From positions 1 to 64,000 of the forward strand of contig CATXXC010000001.1 of assembly GCA_958403385.1 (NCBI GenBank): a stretch of 64,000 bases of DNA. Reading direction: 5' to 3'. The DNA comes from an uncultured Collinsella sp. (lineage in GTDB: Bacteria; Actinomycetota; Coriobacteriia; Coriobacteriales; Coriobacteriaceae). Each line of letters begins with the position of its first letter. Positions within the stretch are counted from its first letter, which is position 1. Both the position numbers and the translations under genes were made by a program. The notes below the pieces were generated by a model, which saw only the letters and a program-made list of their open reading frames with translations, was not told the DNA's origin and ran no database searches. This document shows positions 8,554 through 16,872 of the stretch, one piece after another.

Positions 8554-8600
8554 ATATCACTTCAGTGATAGTTTACCAATAACTATCACTGAGGTGATAT
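8554..8600. promoter_or_regulatory. Palindromic operator of the DUF3990/HTH operon
   Basis: Arms 8554-8573 and 8581-8600 are complementary over 20 bp with one mismatch and a 7-base spacer. Each arm is itself nearly palindromic (ATCACTTCAGTGAT), so the site offers four half-sites, as expected for cooperative autorepression by an HTH antitoxin. It lies 15 bases upstream of the first start codon. Confidence 0.8.
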
Positions 8601-8631
8601 TGATAAGAGCTTTTGAGGGGCCGCGGCCTGA

Positions 8632-9222
8632 CTAAAGGCAGGCCTCGGCGATGCGGCGCTTGAGTTCGCCGATGCCCACGCCGGTCTGGGAGCTTGTGAT
8701 GATTACGTTCTCAGCCGGGACGTTGAGCTGCTTTTTGATGGCTGCTGCCTGGCGGGCCTGTTGGGTGCGGCTGAGCTTGTCGGCTTTGGTGAGGCAGACG
8801 ATAAAGTTGAACTCGTTGCCCTGCAGGTAGTCGATCATGTCATGGTCGAGTTTACTGGGGTCGTGGCGAATGTCCACCAGCGACACAACCAGGTTAAAGC
8901 TGCGCTCTGAGTCGAAGAAGTCGCCGATAAGCTCAGCCCAGCGGTCGCGCTCGGCCTTGGAACGACGGGCGAAACCGTAGCCCGGCAGGTCCACAAAATG
9001 CACGTCGTCGGCCTCAAAAAAGTTGATGTTGCTCGTCTTGCCCGGCGTGCTCGAAACCTTGACCAGGTTCTTGCGGCCAAAGAGTTTGTTCATGATGGAG
9101 GACTTGCCCACGTTGGAGCGGCCGACGAAGCTCACCTCGGGACAGGTTGACTCGGGAATCTGCGAAACCTTGCCGTAGCTGGCGACGAACTTGGCAAGCT
9201 GGTAGTTAATTGAATCGGCCAT
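8632..9222 (-). CDS. engB: Ribosome biogenesis GTPase EngB/YsxC
   Basis: 196 residues, the usual length. A GTPase needed for 50S subunit assembly. P-loop GRSNVGKSSIMN, G2/G3 region STPGKTSNINFF and DLPGYGFARRSK, and G4 LTKADKLS are all intact. Translation could begin at GTG 9226-9228 or ATG 9220-9222; I chose the ATG because AAGGAG sits five bases before it and overlaps the GTG. The next gene, mtnN, lies 39 bases upstream on the same strand, so the two may be co-transcribed. Confidence 0.93.
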   Translation of the reverse strand: MADSINYQLAKFVASYGKVSQIPESTCPEVSFVGRSNVGKSSIMNKLFGRKNLVKVSSTPGKTSNINFFEADDVHFVDLPGYGFARRSKAERDRWAELIGDFFDSERSFNLVVSLVDIRHDPSKLDHDMIDYLQGNEFNFIVCLTKADKLSRTQQARQAAAIKKQLNVPAENVIITSSQTGVGIGELKRRIAEACL

Positions 9223-9261
9223 GGACACTCCTTGGTCGTAGGTTCTTACAAAACGGGCGTG

Positions 9262-10002
9262 CTATTGCGCGGCGGCGATACGACGAACGATGTCAAGCGT
9301 GATGCCGCTCGCGGTGCGAGCGTACTCGTCCAGATCGAACTCGCGCTCGCAAAACGCGTCATATGCCTCGTCACAATTATCGCTGATAGCGCGCAGTACC
9401 AGGCAATCGACACCATTCTTGGCCGCGATGTGCGCAATTGCCGCGCCCTCCATCTCGACGCAATCGGCATGCGTGGCCTCAATCGCAGCGTTACGCATGG
9501 CGTCACCCGTAACAAAGCGATCACCCGTGGCGATAGTGCCACACAGGAACTGCTTGGGGTCCTTCTCCGCAGAAGTCTCATCCGCCGAGGCATCCACAAA
9601 TCCATGCTCGGCAAGCACGGCGGCGGCAACATCAGCCAACGCCGGTGTCGAGACAAACTCCTCGAGCCCCGGCGCGGACTCGGCGATGAGTGCCGTATCG
9701 GTATCCAGATAGCGCAGGCACTTGCCTATAACCACGTCGTTAATATGGAGTTTAGGGTTTAGGCCGCCCGCAATGCCCGAAAACACAACGGCCTGCGGGG
9801 CGTATTTGCTGATGAGATGCTGCGTTGCGGCAGCGGCGTTCACGGTCCCCATGCCTGCCGTCGTGGCGACTACTGTCAGACCCGAAAGCCCACCGTTCAC
9901 AACGGTCAAGCCCGCCTCCTGCGACTCATGCGTGCCACTCAGCTCTTCCTTAATCTGCGCAACCTCTTTTTCGAGTGCGCCTATGATCGCGATGGTTGCC
10001 AT
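9262..10002 (-). CDS. mtnN: 5'-methylthioadenosine/S-adenosylhomocysteine nucleosidase
   Basis: 246 residues. Hydrolyses MTA and SAH to adenine plus the thioribose product, recycling SAM by-products. The N-terminus MATIAIIGALEKEV, the FSGIAGGLNPKL loop, CVEMEGAAIAHIA (substrate ribose glutamate) and AISDNCDE (catalytic Asp) are all present. A short insert around residues 145-160 (ASADETSAEKDPK) is not typical. The start is ATG 10000-10002 with GGGGG about five bases upstream; an ATG four codons earlier is less well placed. Confidence 0.93.
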   Translation of the reverse strand: MATIAIIGALEKEVAQIKEELSGTHESQEAGLTVVNGGLSGLTVVATTAGMGTVNAAAATQHLISKYAPQAVVFSGIAGGLNPKLHINDVVIGKCLRYLDTDTALIAESAPGLEEFVSTPALADVAAAVLAEHGFVDASADETSAEKDPKQFLCGTIATGDRFVTGDAMRNAAIEATHADCVEMEGAAIAHIAAKNGVDCLVLRAISDNCDEAYDAFCEREFDLDEYARTASGITLDIVRRIAAAQ

Positions 10003-10128
10003 GCCATCCCCCAAATCCGTGCAAATTGCTTATCCACGGTATGGTACCAGCATTTTGGCTCAACCGTGTCAGCACCAAGCCGTTAGGCCAGTACAGCTCG
10101 GGTATCATAAAGGGGCAAAAATGGCTTG

Positions 10129-10947
10129 TTAGCCGATGGCCGACCTGAGCTCCGCGCGGCGCTTTTTCATGCCCGTCATGACGGCGTTGCGCAGCTCGGG
10201 CATGCGCGCGGTATCCATCTGGGGCACGCCCTCGAGCTTATAGGGAATGCCCAGTTGCTCGTACTTGACGACACCCATCGTGTGATACGGCAGCATCTCC
10301 AGGCCGACCACGTTATGCCACGGGGCAATCAAGCGACCGAGCGCCTCGCACTCCTCCACCGTATCGGTAATACCCGGCACTACCACGTGGCGAATAACAA
10401 CCTTAATCTTGCGACGCGCGAGCTCATCACCAAACGCCAGAATACGTGCGGGATCGCAACCGGTCAGCTTTTTATGCTCGACGGGATCGGCGTGTTTAAT
10501 GTCGAGCAGCACCATATCGGTCTCGTTGAGTACGGCATCGAACTTCTCGGGATGCGTGGGATCGAACGCATAGCCGCAACTATCCAAGCAGGTATGTACG
10601 CGACCATCGGGGTTGTTGTGCATTGCGCGGAACAGGTCGGCCAAGAACTCAGGCTGCAGGAGCGGCTCGCCGCCGGATACCGTAATACCACCGCTGCGGT
10701 AAAACTCATGGTTGCTCTGGAACTCGTCCATCAGGTGCTCGACGGTCACCATGGTACCGCCGTTAACCGACCAGGTATCGGGGTTGTGGCAATACGCACA
10801 GCGCATGGGGCAGCCCTGAACAAACACCACAAAGCGGATGCCGGGTCCATCGACCGTCCCCATCGTCTCAATCGAATGCACGCGGCCCAGGGCAAACGCG
10901 GAGTCCTCAGGACGAGCGTCCACACCCTCGAGCGTCATCTCAGCCAT
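10129..10947 (-). CDS. pflA: Pyruvate formate-lyase activating enzyme
   Basis: 272 residues from the chosen start. A radical-SAM enzyme that installs the glycyl radical on pyruvate formate-lyase. The [4Fe-4S] motif is CPMRCAYCHNP, followed by GGITVSGGEPLLQPEF. The last 40 residues run past the core fold. The target here is probably the separate glycyl-radical polypeptide at 18187-18438. Three in-frame ATGs lie close together (10968, 10947, 10938); I prefer 10947 (MAEMTLEG), which has AAGG-type purines upstream, but this is not firm. Confidence 0.9.
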   Translation of the reverse strand: MAEMTLEGVDARPEDSAFALGRVHSIETMGTVDGPGIRFVVFVQGCPMRCAYCHNPDTWSVNGGTMVTVEHLMDEFQSNHEFYRSGGITVSGGEPLLQPEFLADLFRAMHNNPDGRVHTCLDSCGYAFDPTHPEKFDAVLNETDMVLLDIKHADPVEHKKLTGCDPARILAFGDELARRKIKVVIRHVVVPGITDTVEECEALGRLIAPWHNVVGLEMLPYHTMGVVKYEQLGIPYKLEGVPQMDTARMPELRNAVMTGMKKRRAELRSAIG

Positions 10948-11065
10948 TCCCGCTACCTTGCCTCTCATTGGTTTTAGCTACATAAATGCCAGAGTCATTC
11001 TAGCCTATATGCTTGATGGCGAAACGGTTTAGCGGTCAATTGGATTGTCCTATTTGGCCCCATGC

Positions 11066-11103
11066 AAAAGCGGCGGGAAGGTTGTCGCAACCCGCCCGCC
11101 GCC
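11066..11103 (-). terminator. Terminator of the degV-like gene
   Basis: On the minus strand a GC-rich stem (GGCGGCGGGCGGGTTGCG paired with its complement, some mismatches) is followed by TTTTGC. Confidence 0.7.
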
Positions 11104-11133
11104 GAGGCAATAGAAATCGATAGACGCCAGGCG

Positions 11134-11988
11134 TTACGCCTTGAGTGTGAGCACCGCGCCAAAGGCGGTCGGGCCGCAATGGCTCGAGATCACGCCGCCG
11201 ACCTGAGTCCAGGTAACGTCCTTAAAGCCCAGGTCGTGCGCATAGACTTCCATGTCGTCGCGCAGCTCCTCGGAAAGGCCTACCGAATACGCCAGGCCAA
11301 TGTGCGAGTAGTCAATCTCGCCCTTCGCAACCATGTGGTCAATAAAGGCACGGGCGCATTTGAGCATAGAGCCGCGGAACTTCTTGGTCGCCACGAACTT
11401 GCCGCCCGTTACCTCAATGCAGGGCTTAATCTTAAGCAGGTGGGCGCCAAGGAACGCGACGTTGGACAGACGACCGCCCGCCTTAAGAAAGGCCAGGTCG
11501 GTAGGAACAAAGCCCAGCAGCACGCGGTCCATGACGGAGTTCGTAAATGCAAAGATCTCGTCGACGGTGGCATCGGGGTGAGCCTCGATGTATTTGGCGG
11601 TCTCGACGACAACGAGCGACTGGCCCACCGAGACAAAGCGCGTGTCCATGGAGAACACGTAGTCGCGCCCCTGGGCCGCAATCTTTGAGGACTGATGCGA
11701 ACAGGTCGTGGCCTCGGAATATGCAAGATGCAAAATAGTCGCGTCGGGTTGCTCGGCATGGATGCGGTCGTACACATGCGCAAAATCCGCTGGCGAACAG
11801 CCACTGGTCTTGGGCATCACACCAAACTCGTTGCAGCGCGAATAAATCTCGAGCGGATCGATCGAGCCGTCCTCGACGGTCTCGTCACCAATCGTGACAT
11901 GCATGGGCACGCGCACGATGCCGTAGCGCTCGCAGAGCTCCGGCGTCACATCCGACCCAGACTCAACCACGATTACATACTTGCCCAT
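11134..11988 (-). CDS. DegV family fatty-acid-binding protein
   Basis: 284 residues. DegV/FakB proteins bind a fatty acid and in Firmicutes present it to fatty acid kinase FakA. Visible family features are the N-terminal VVESGSDVTPELC, the PKTSGCSPADFAHVYD substrate-loop motif, HLAYSEATTC, DTRFVSVGQSLVV and the C-terminal GGVISSHCGPTAFG. The start is ATG 11986-11988 (MGKYVIVVESG); the ribosome site is weak (GTGATAAG). No fakA gene is in the window, so the partner is unknown. Confidence 0.88.
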   Translation of the reverse strand: MGKYVIVVESGSDVTPELCERYGIVRVPMHVTIGDETVEDGSIDPLEIYSRCNEFGVMPKTSGCSPADFAHVYDRIHAEQPDATILHLAYSEATTCSHQSSKIAAQGRDYVFSMDTRFVSVGQSLVVVETAKYIEAHPDATVDEIFAFTNSVMDRVLLGFVPTDLAFLKAGGRLSNVAFLGAHLLKIKPCIEVTGGKFVATKKFRGSMLKCARAFIDHMVAKGEIDYSHIGLAYSVGLSEELRDDMEVYAHDLGFKDVTWTQVGGVISSHCGPTAFGAVLTLKA

Positions 11989-12099
11989 TCTTATCACGAC
12001 CCATCTCGACGTTGGCTTTTCAATACATGACACGCGCCGCCGCACTGTTGCACAACGGCGTCCAAGCGCCAAAGAGACGCCGCCCCTTGCGCACAACAA

Positions 12100-12264
12100 A
12101 GGACAGCGTCTCCCTGGAAAACTCCGTGCTTATCTGAGATTCTACACGGTTTATTAAGGAGTGTTACTTATTCCGCAAACGGTCGCTATACGCGATAAAC
12201 GGTAGTTCGCTGCAGCAACTGCGACACATTCCGCCCAGCAAGTCCAATCGCGCTCCACACACGG
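12100..12264. other. Spacer upstream of the degV-like gene
   Basis: Holds two AACGGT boxes, CGCAAACGGT at 12174-12183 and GATAAACGGT at 12194-12203, 20 bases apart, resembling but not matching the 21-bp sites found at the sugar operons. No gene seen. Confidence 0.35.
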
Positions 12265-13707
12265 TTAATGCGCGAGGCGGTAGAAATCCATCGACGCCGC
12301 ACCCTCGGCGTGCAGCTCCATCGCCGGAACCGCCGGCGAATAGGTACGGCTCGTAAGTGCTGCCTCTCCACCGTTGGCAAAAATCTCGACCATCGTAGTG
12401 TCCGAAAGCACGCGCAGGTCGCGAAGTTCGCCGAGCTCGATCGACCTCTGGTCGCGTCCATAGCCTTCGTCGCCCATATCGAGGGTAAGCATCCCGTCCG
12501 TATAACGCACAAAGACACCCTTGCGGATTTCGAGCTCGATCATCTTGGCTCCCTCGCAGGAAACCACGACATCAAACAGGCGTCCCGGCTCCTCAACGGT
12601 CTCATCGCCTGTCGCGCGAACGCAGTCGCCGCGCATTCTCTCAATCTCGTGCGCCGGCTGCTGGCAGAGCTTGCCATCGCGTATGCTCAGCTCTCGCGGC
12701 ACCGTCAACGCGCACTGCCACCCGCGCGCCACCGTCGGGCTTTCCGCCTTCGCATCGGGGCAACCCGACCATCCGATCATCAAACGCCGACCCACAGCGT
12801 CCTCAAAGGACTGCGGGGCATAGAAATCAAAACCGGCATCAACCATCGGAGGCATGCCCTGGCCGACGATCTTAAAGCTCGGCGCCCCCCAATCGGCCTC
12901 GATGGAGAACCACACGCACTGATGCGGATTGCGGTAACGCCAGCCATCGGCGGGCACGCCCTGCGGGCAGCAAACGAGAATAAGCTCGCCATCAAGCTCA
13001 AACAGATCAGGGCACTCCCACATAAAGCCAAACTTCTCGCCCAGCTCAATGCGCGTCGCATAGCTCCAGCCCTCTAGATCGCGCGAAGTATAGACAAGCA
13101 CACAGCCACGATCGTCTTTCGTACGAGCGCCCAGAACCATGTAGTAGATACCATCGTGCTCAAGGATCTTAGGGTCGCGCACGTGCGTACCGATATCGTC
13201 GGGGTAATCGACCGGCCCAACAGCTATGCGCTTCTCGCCCAATTCGTCGGGATTCTCGGCAACCATATGAATTTGGTTTTGCTCACGGCCCGTCAACACG
13301 TAGTCGTAATCATCGCGGTCAAAATGCTTAACGTTGCCGGTATAGAAGTAGTGAATCTTGCCGTCGTGTACAAAGGCAGAACCAGAATACGCTCCGCTCG
13401 AATCCAAATCGGAATCGGGGAACAGCACAGGGCCGTGATTCTCGTACGTCACAAAATCCTTTGTTGTCAGATGGTTCCAAAGCACTGGACCGCCATGCGC
13501 AGCATCGAATGGATCGTATTGGTGATAGATATGATACGTATCACCGATCTGCACCAAACCGTTGGGGTCGTTGAGCCAGCCAAGCTCAGGCTCCACATGG
13601 AACAGGAGCCTATCGGGGTCGGACGCGATGCGACCCGCCGTCTCATCCTGTCCGGCACGCCACTGCTCATAGTCCGCGCGTGTCACCTTATTTTTTTGAT
13701 TAAACAT
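12265..13707 (-). CDS. scrB: Sucrose-6-phosphate hydrolase / beta-fructofuranosidase (GH32)
   Basis: 480 residues. GH32 enzyme cleaving beta-fructosidic bonds, here probably sucrose-6-phosphate imported by the adjacent EIIBC. The nucleophile Asp47 is in GWLNDPNGL, the transition-state stabiliser is in HVRDPKIL, and the acid/base Glu is in MWECPDLFEL. A C-terminal beta-sandwich follows (from about residue 360). There is no signal peptide, so it is cytoplasmic. Start ATG 13705-13707 with GAGAAAG upstream. It is the last gene of the operon running from the GH32 gene at 16688, through the EIIBC. Confidence 0.92.
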   Translation of the reverse strand: MFNQKNKVTRADYEQWRAGQDETAGRIASDPDRLLFHVEPELGWLNDPNGLVQIGDTYHIYHQYDPFDAAHGGPVLWNHLTTKDFVTYENHGPVLFPDSDLDSSGAYSGSAFVHDGKIHYFYTGNVKHFDRDDYDYVLTGREQNQIHMVAENPDELGEKRIAVGPVDYPDDIGTHVRDPKILEHDGIYYMVLGARTKDDRGCVLVYTSRDLEGWSYATRIELGEKFGFMWECPDLFELDGELILVCCPQGVPADGWRYRNPHQCVWFSIEADWGAPSFKIVGQGMPPMVDAGFDFYAPQSFEDAVGRRLMIGWSGCPDAKAESPTVARGWQCALTVPRELSIRDGKLCQQPAHEIERMRGDCVRATGDETVEEPGRLFDVVVSCEGAKMIELEIRKGVFVRYTDGMLTLDMGDEGYGRDQRSIELGELRDLRVLSDTTMVEIFANGGEAALTSRTYSPAVPAMELHAEGAASMDFYRLAH

Positions 13708-13729
13708 CGCCGTTGACTTTCTCGTCTAT

Positions 13730-13771
13730 GGGAAAGGACGCTCGACTCACACGAGTCGAACGCCCTTCCCC
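13730..13771 (-). terminator. Intra-operon hairpin between EIIBC and scrB
   Basis: Arms 13730-13748 and 13753-13771 pair over 19 bases with a few mismatches, with a 4-base loop. No T-run follows on the minus strand, so this is more likely an mRNA processing or stabilising hairpin than a full terminator. Confidence 0.55.
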
Positions 13772-13808
13772 AAATGGACTTATCCTCAGATTACGCTGAA
13801 CGGCTCAA

Positions 13809-15260
13809 CTAGAAGCTGACATCGAAGCCAGCGCCAGCGCCCTCTTCATCAGTGGTCGGCACGCCCTTTGCCTTGTTGTAGGCAAAGATCAAGACGATCG
13901 GCACGATAAAGGCGATGAGATTGCCAGCCACATACCACACGAGCGTCTCGGGCGTGACGATGAGCAGGCCAAGCACGCCGGTCAGACCCTGACCGATGGC
14001 GCGCACCTCAAAGAGCTTCACGAAGGCACCGCCGCAGCCTGCACCGATGCAAGCGCAGATGAACGGGATGATCGAGTAGCGCATGTTTGCAGCAAAGATT
14101 GCGGGCTCGGAGATACCGACCAGCGTCGGGATAAAGGACGACATGCAGATGTTGCGCTCTTTGGAATGCTTCTTATGAATGAGGTACATGCCGATGGCGC
14201 CGCCGCCCTGGGCGATGATGGAAACCGACCAGATTGCCTGGATGTAGTTGAAGCCAGTCGTGGCAACGAGGTTTGCCTCGATACCCTGGATGAACTGATG
14301 CGTACCGGTAACGACGAGCGGCTGCAGGAATGCGGCAAAGACAAAGGCACCGAAGACGCCCATCCTGTTGTACAGGATATCGATTACGCCGGCGAGGACG
14401 TCGCCGATCAGGTTGCCGAGCGGGCCGAACACGGTGAACAGGGCGACGTTAGCAAGAATCAGGGTAACGGTCGGGACAAAGACGAACGAAACGACCTCGG
14501 GGATGTACTTCTGGGCAATCTTTTCGACCTTGGCCATAAACCAGGCAGTCAGGATTGCAGGGAACACGCCGCCCTGGAAAGCAACCATGGGAATGGAGAG
14601 CGGACCAAAGTTCCAGTACTCAGCACCCGTCGGGTCCATAACGAACGTGTTACGGTTCATAAGGCTCGGGTGAACCATGACGATACCGACGAGGATGCCC
14701 AGGATCGGGTTACCGCCAAAACGCTTGACCGCGCTGTACATAACCAGGACAGGTAGGTAGTCGAAGGTGGTGGCGATAATGGCAAAGAAGCTTGCGAGGT
14801 TCTTGAGGAACTCGCTGTGATCGGCAAGGCTGCCCTCCATGCCAAAGAGGCCGTTGGCAACGATCAGCGACTTAAGGCCGATGATGATAGCGGCGCCGAC
14901 GAAGGCGGGAATGATGGGGATAAAGATGTCCGAGAATACCTTGAGGACCGAGAAGAACTTGCCCTTCTTGTCCGCCTCGGCGCCCTTGACCTCGGAAGCG
15001 CTGATCTCCTTAACGCCCGTCAGAGCCATAAACTCATCGTAGACCTTGTTGACGGTACCGGTACCGAAGATGATCATGAGCTGGCCGCTGTTGTACAGCA
15101 CGCCCTTGACGCCATCGATGTTCTCGAGCTCGGCCTTGTTGTACTTGCTCGTATCCTTGAGCACCAGACGCAGACGCGTAACGCAATGCGTGGCGCCCTC
15201 GATGTTCTCCAGACCGCCGACGTTATCGACGACTTGCTGAGACACTACTTTGTAGTCCAT
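13809..15260 (-). CDS. scrA: PTS EIIBC component, sucrose-type
   Basis: 483 residues. Imports and phosphorylates a disaccharide, most likely sucrose given two GH32 neighbours. The EIIB domain (1-85) has the phosphorylated cysteine Cys26 in GATHCVTRLRL. The EIIC domain (about 105-465) is a ten-helix permease of the glucose-sucrose superfamily; GTHQFIQGIEANL and GISEPAIFA are characteristic. There is no EIIA domain, and no glucose-type EIIA gene in the window, so EIIA must come from elsewhere. The start MDYKVVSQQ at 15260 has GGAGAGG just upstream; an ATG four codons earlier is less well placed. Confidence 0.9.
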   Translation of the reverse strand: MDYKVVSQQVVDNVGGLENIEGATHCVTRLRLVLKDTSKYNKAELENIDGVKGVLYNSGQLMIIFGTGTVNKVYDEFMALTGVKEISASEVKGAEADKKGKFFSVLKVFSDIFIPIIPAFVGAAIIIGLKSLIVANGLFGMEGSLADHSEFLKNLASFFAIIATTFDYLPVLVMYSAVKRFGGNPILGILVGIVMVHPSLMNRNTFVMDPTGAEYWNFGPLSIPMVAFQGGVFPAILTAWFMAKVEKIAQKYIPEVVSFVFVPTVTLILANVALFTVFGPLGNLIGDVLAGVIDILYNRMGVFGAFVFAAFLQPLVVTGTHQFIQGIEANLVATTGFNYIQAIWSVSIIAQGGGAIGMYLIHKKHSKERNICMSSFIPTLVGISEPAIFAANMRYSIIPFICACIGAGCGGAFVKLFEVRAIGQGLTGVLGLLIVTPETLVWYVAGNLIAFIVPIVLIFAYNKAKGVPTTDEEGAGAGFDVSF

Positions 15261-15285
15261 GTTCCTCTCCATTCCCTTACGAAAT

Positions 15286-15302
15286 CATAAAACGTTTTGA
15301 TG
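15286..15302. promoter_or_regulatory. LacI-type operator before scrA
   Basis: CATAAAACGTTTTGATG, a near-perfect palindrome centred on ACGT, 26 bases upstream of the EIIBC start and just downstream of the first GH32 gene. It resembles the sites at 16755 and 17901. Confidence 0.6.
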
Positions 15303-15305
15303 CCA

Positions 15306-16688
15306 TTACAGAGACGCGATCGTTGCATTTGCGCACTTGAGCGTACCGTCGGTGACCGTCAGTGCCACACCCTGGCCCTGCTTATTGCAGAAGCGCGCGT
15401 TAAGCGCAACATCATCGACAAAGATGGTCGCGATATCGTCGTCAACGACCAGGCGCACATGATGAGTGCCCTCGCCCTTAAAGAACAACGGACGCTCGAG
15501 GCCCATGTTGTTGACCTGGAACCACGGATACTGGGGGGCCGCCGTAAACTCGAGCTTGCCCTCACGCAGGTTGGCGCGGAACTCATAGGCAAGACCGGAC
15601 TCGGCGTCCTCGGCAAGCTTCACCGAGAAGCCGGCAGCGTCACCGGCGAGCTCGATGTCGGCATCGAGCATATAGGTGGAACCGGCATCCGCGGCGAGCA
15701 CCTGCTCGACCTTGCCCGACTCGCAGGAGAGCTCAAAGGCCTCGACTGCCTTAGCCTCGCCAAAGGCGCCAAGCATGCTGTCGGGGAGCTTGGTGCCGAG
15801 CGTTCCGTCAACACGCTGAACGATCTCGAGAGGCATAAAGGTGCCACCCCACAGGTAAGAGCTGGGGTCACCGCCCTCGTCACGCGTAGGAACCCAACCA
15901 AAGAGAACGCGGCGCTCGCCGTCAAATGCGGTACGCGCGGCATAGTACGCGCGGCCATCGAAGGAATCGTCCGCAGGAGTGATCCAAGGACCGTTGATAG
16001 AGCGAGACATGCGGTAACGGGTCTTGTTGCCATCACTGTACTCGGAGAACACCAGATACCACCAGTCGCCCATCTTAAAGAGATCAGGCATCTCGAACAT
16101 GGTGTACAGGCCCGGATTCCACCAGTCGCCCTGGAACTCCCAGGTATCCAGGTCCTTGGAGGTGAACTTGACCAGACGACCGGTCATCAGACGCTTGTCC
16201 TCGCCCACACGCGTGCCGAGGATGAGCATGTACTCTTCGTTCTCCTCATCCCAAAGCACAAAGGGATCGCGCCAGTTGCGGTCATCGTAACCCTCCTGGG
16301 GCGGAAGCAGCGTCTCGGCGATGTTCTTCTCCCACTTGACGGCGTCGTCACTCGTTGCGTGAAGAAGAACCTGCTTCATCAAGCGTGCCTTGACCTTATC
16401 GCGATTGCAACCAGTGTAGAGCGCATGGTACTTGTCGCCCACCTTAAACACCGTGCCGGCATAAACATACTGGTCGACTTCCTCGTCGCCGCCACGCTCA
16501 AGGCTCTCGCCAAAGTCTTTGTAATTGACGAAGTCCTTGGTTGTCGCGAGTGCCCAGCCAAACGGCTCTCCGAAAGGTCCGGGGTTTCGCGTGTCACGCT
16601 GATGATAGAGATAGAACGTGCCGTCCTCGCCGTACGGCATGATGTCGCCTACCCAAATTCCCTCAGGCTGGTAATACACCTTGTGCAT
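15306..16688 (-). CDS. GH32 family glycoside hydrolase
   Basis: 460 residues. A second GH32 protein in the same operon, from a different clade than scrB. The catalytic Asp is Asp15 in GIWVGDIMPYGEDG, the arginine-aspartate pair is in NWRDPFVL and the acid/base Glu is in FEMPDLF. YYAARTAFDGERRVLFGW and a C-terminal lectin-like sandwich complete the fold. There is no signal peptide. The WVGD in place of the usual WMNDPNG suggests a different substrate, perhaps short fructo-oligosaccharides or their phosphates. Start ATG 16686-16688 with AAAGGAAG upstream; operators lie at 16736-16832. Confidence 0.85.
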   Translation of the reverse strand: MHKVYYQPEGIWVGDIMPYGEDGTFYLYHQRDTRNPGPFGEPFGWALATTKDFVNYKDFGESLERGGDEEVDQYVYAGTVFKVGDKYHALYTGCNRDKVKARLMKQVLLHATSDDAVKWEKNIAETLLPPQEGYDDRNWRDPFVLWDEENEEYMLILGTRVGEDKRLMTGRLVKFTSKDLDTWEFQGDWWNPGLYTMFEMPDLFKMGDWWYLVFSEYSDGNKTRYRMSRSINGPWITPADDSFDGRAYYAARTAFDGERRVLFGWVPTRDEGGDPSSYLWGGTFMPLEIVQRVDGTLGTKLPDSMLGAFGEAKAVEAFELSCESGKVEQVLAADAGSTYMLDADIELAGDAAGFSVKLAEDAESGLAYEFRANLREGKLEFTAAPQYPWFQVNNMGLERPLFFKGEGTHHVRLVVDDDIATIFVDDVALNARFCNKQGQGVALTVTDGTLKCANATIASL

Positions 16689-16735
16689 CCGAGACTTCCT
16701 TTCTCACGAGATACTAACTCGGTACAACTGCAAGA

Positions 16736-16770
16736 TATGTCAATCGTTTTCATATGTCAAACGTTTTCAC
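16736..16770. promoter_or_regulatory. Tandem LacI-type operators upstream of the GH32 operon
   Basis: Two adjoining copies of TATGTCAAWCGTTTTCA, at 16736-16752 and 16753-16769, about 50-80 bases upstream of the first GH32 gene. The TGTCAAACGTTT core also lies upstream of the LacI gene (17904-17915), so that regulator probably controls itself and the sucrose operon. Confidence 0.7.
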
Positions 16771-16801
16771 ACCAATACGTTTTTTCGCAGTTCCAGTCGT
16801 C

Positions 16802-16832
16802 GGCAAACGGTTGACATATGCCGGCGAACGGT
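16802..16832 (-). promoter_or_regulatory. 21-bp-spaced direct repeat (LytTR-like), sucrose operon
   Basis: GGCAAACGGT at 16802-16811 and GGCGAACGGT at 16823-16832; on the minus strand ACCGTTCGCC then ACCGTTTGCC, exactly 21 bases apart, 114-144 bases upstream of the GH32 start. One of seven such pairs in the window. Confidence 0.7.
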
Positions 16833-16872
16833 CATCAGAGGTGTTTGAGGAATTCTTTTGGCACGGGATGAA

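Noticed and set aside
12174..12203. AACGGT pair upstream of the degV-like gene as an eighth LytTR-like site
   Set aside because: The spacing is 20, not 21, the flanks fit poorly, and the gene is unrelated to sugar uptake; left as a weak resemblance.
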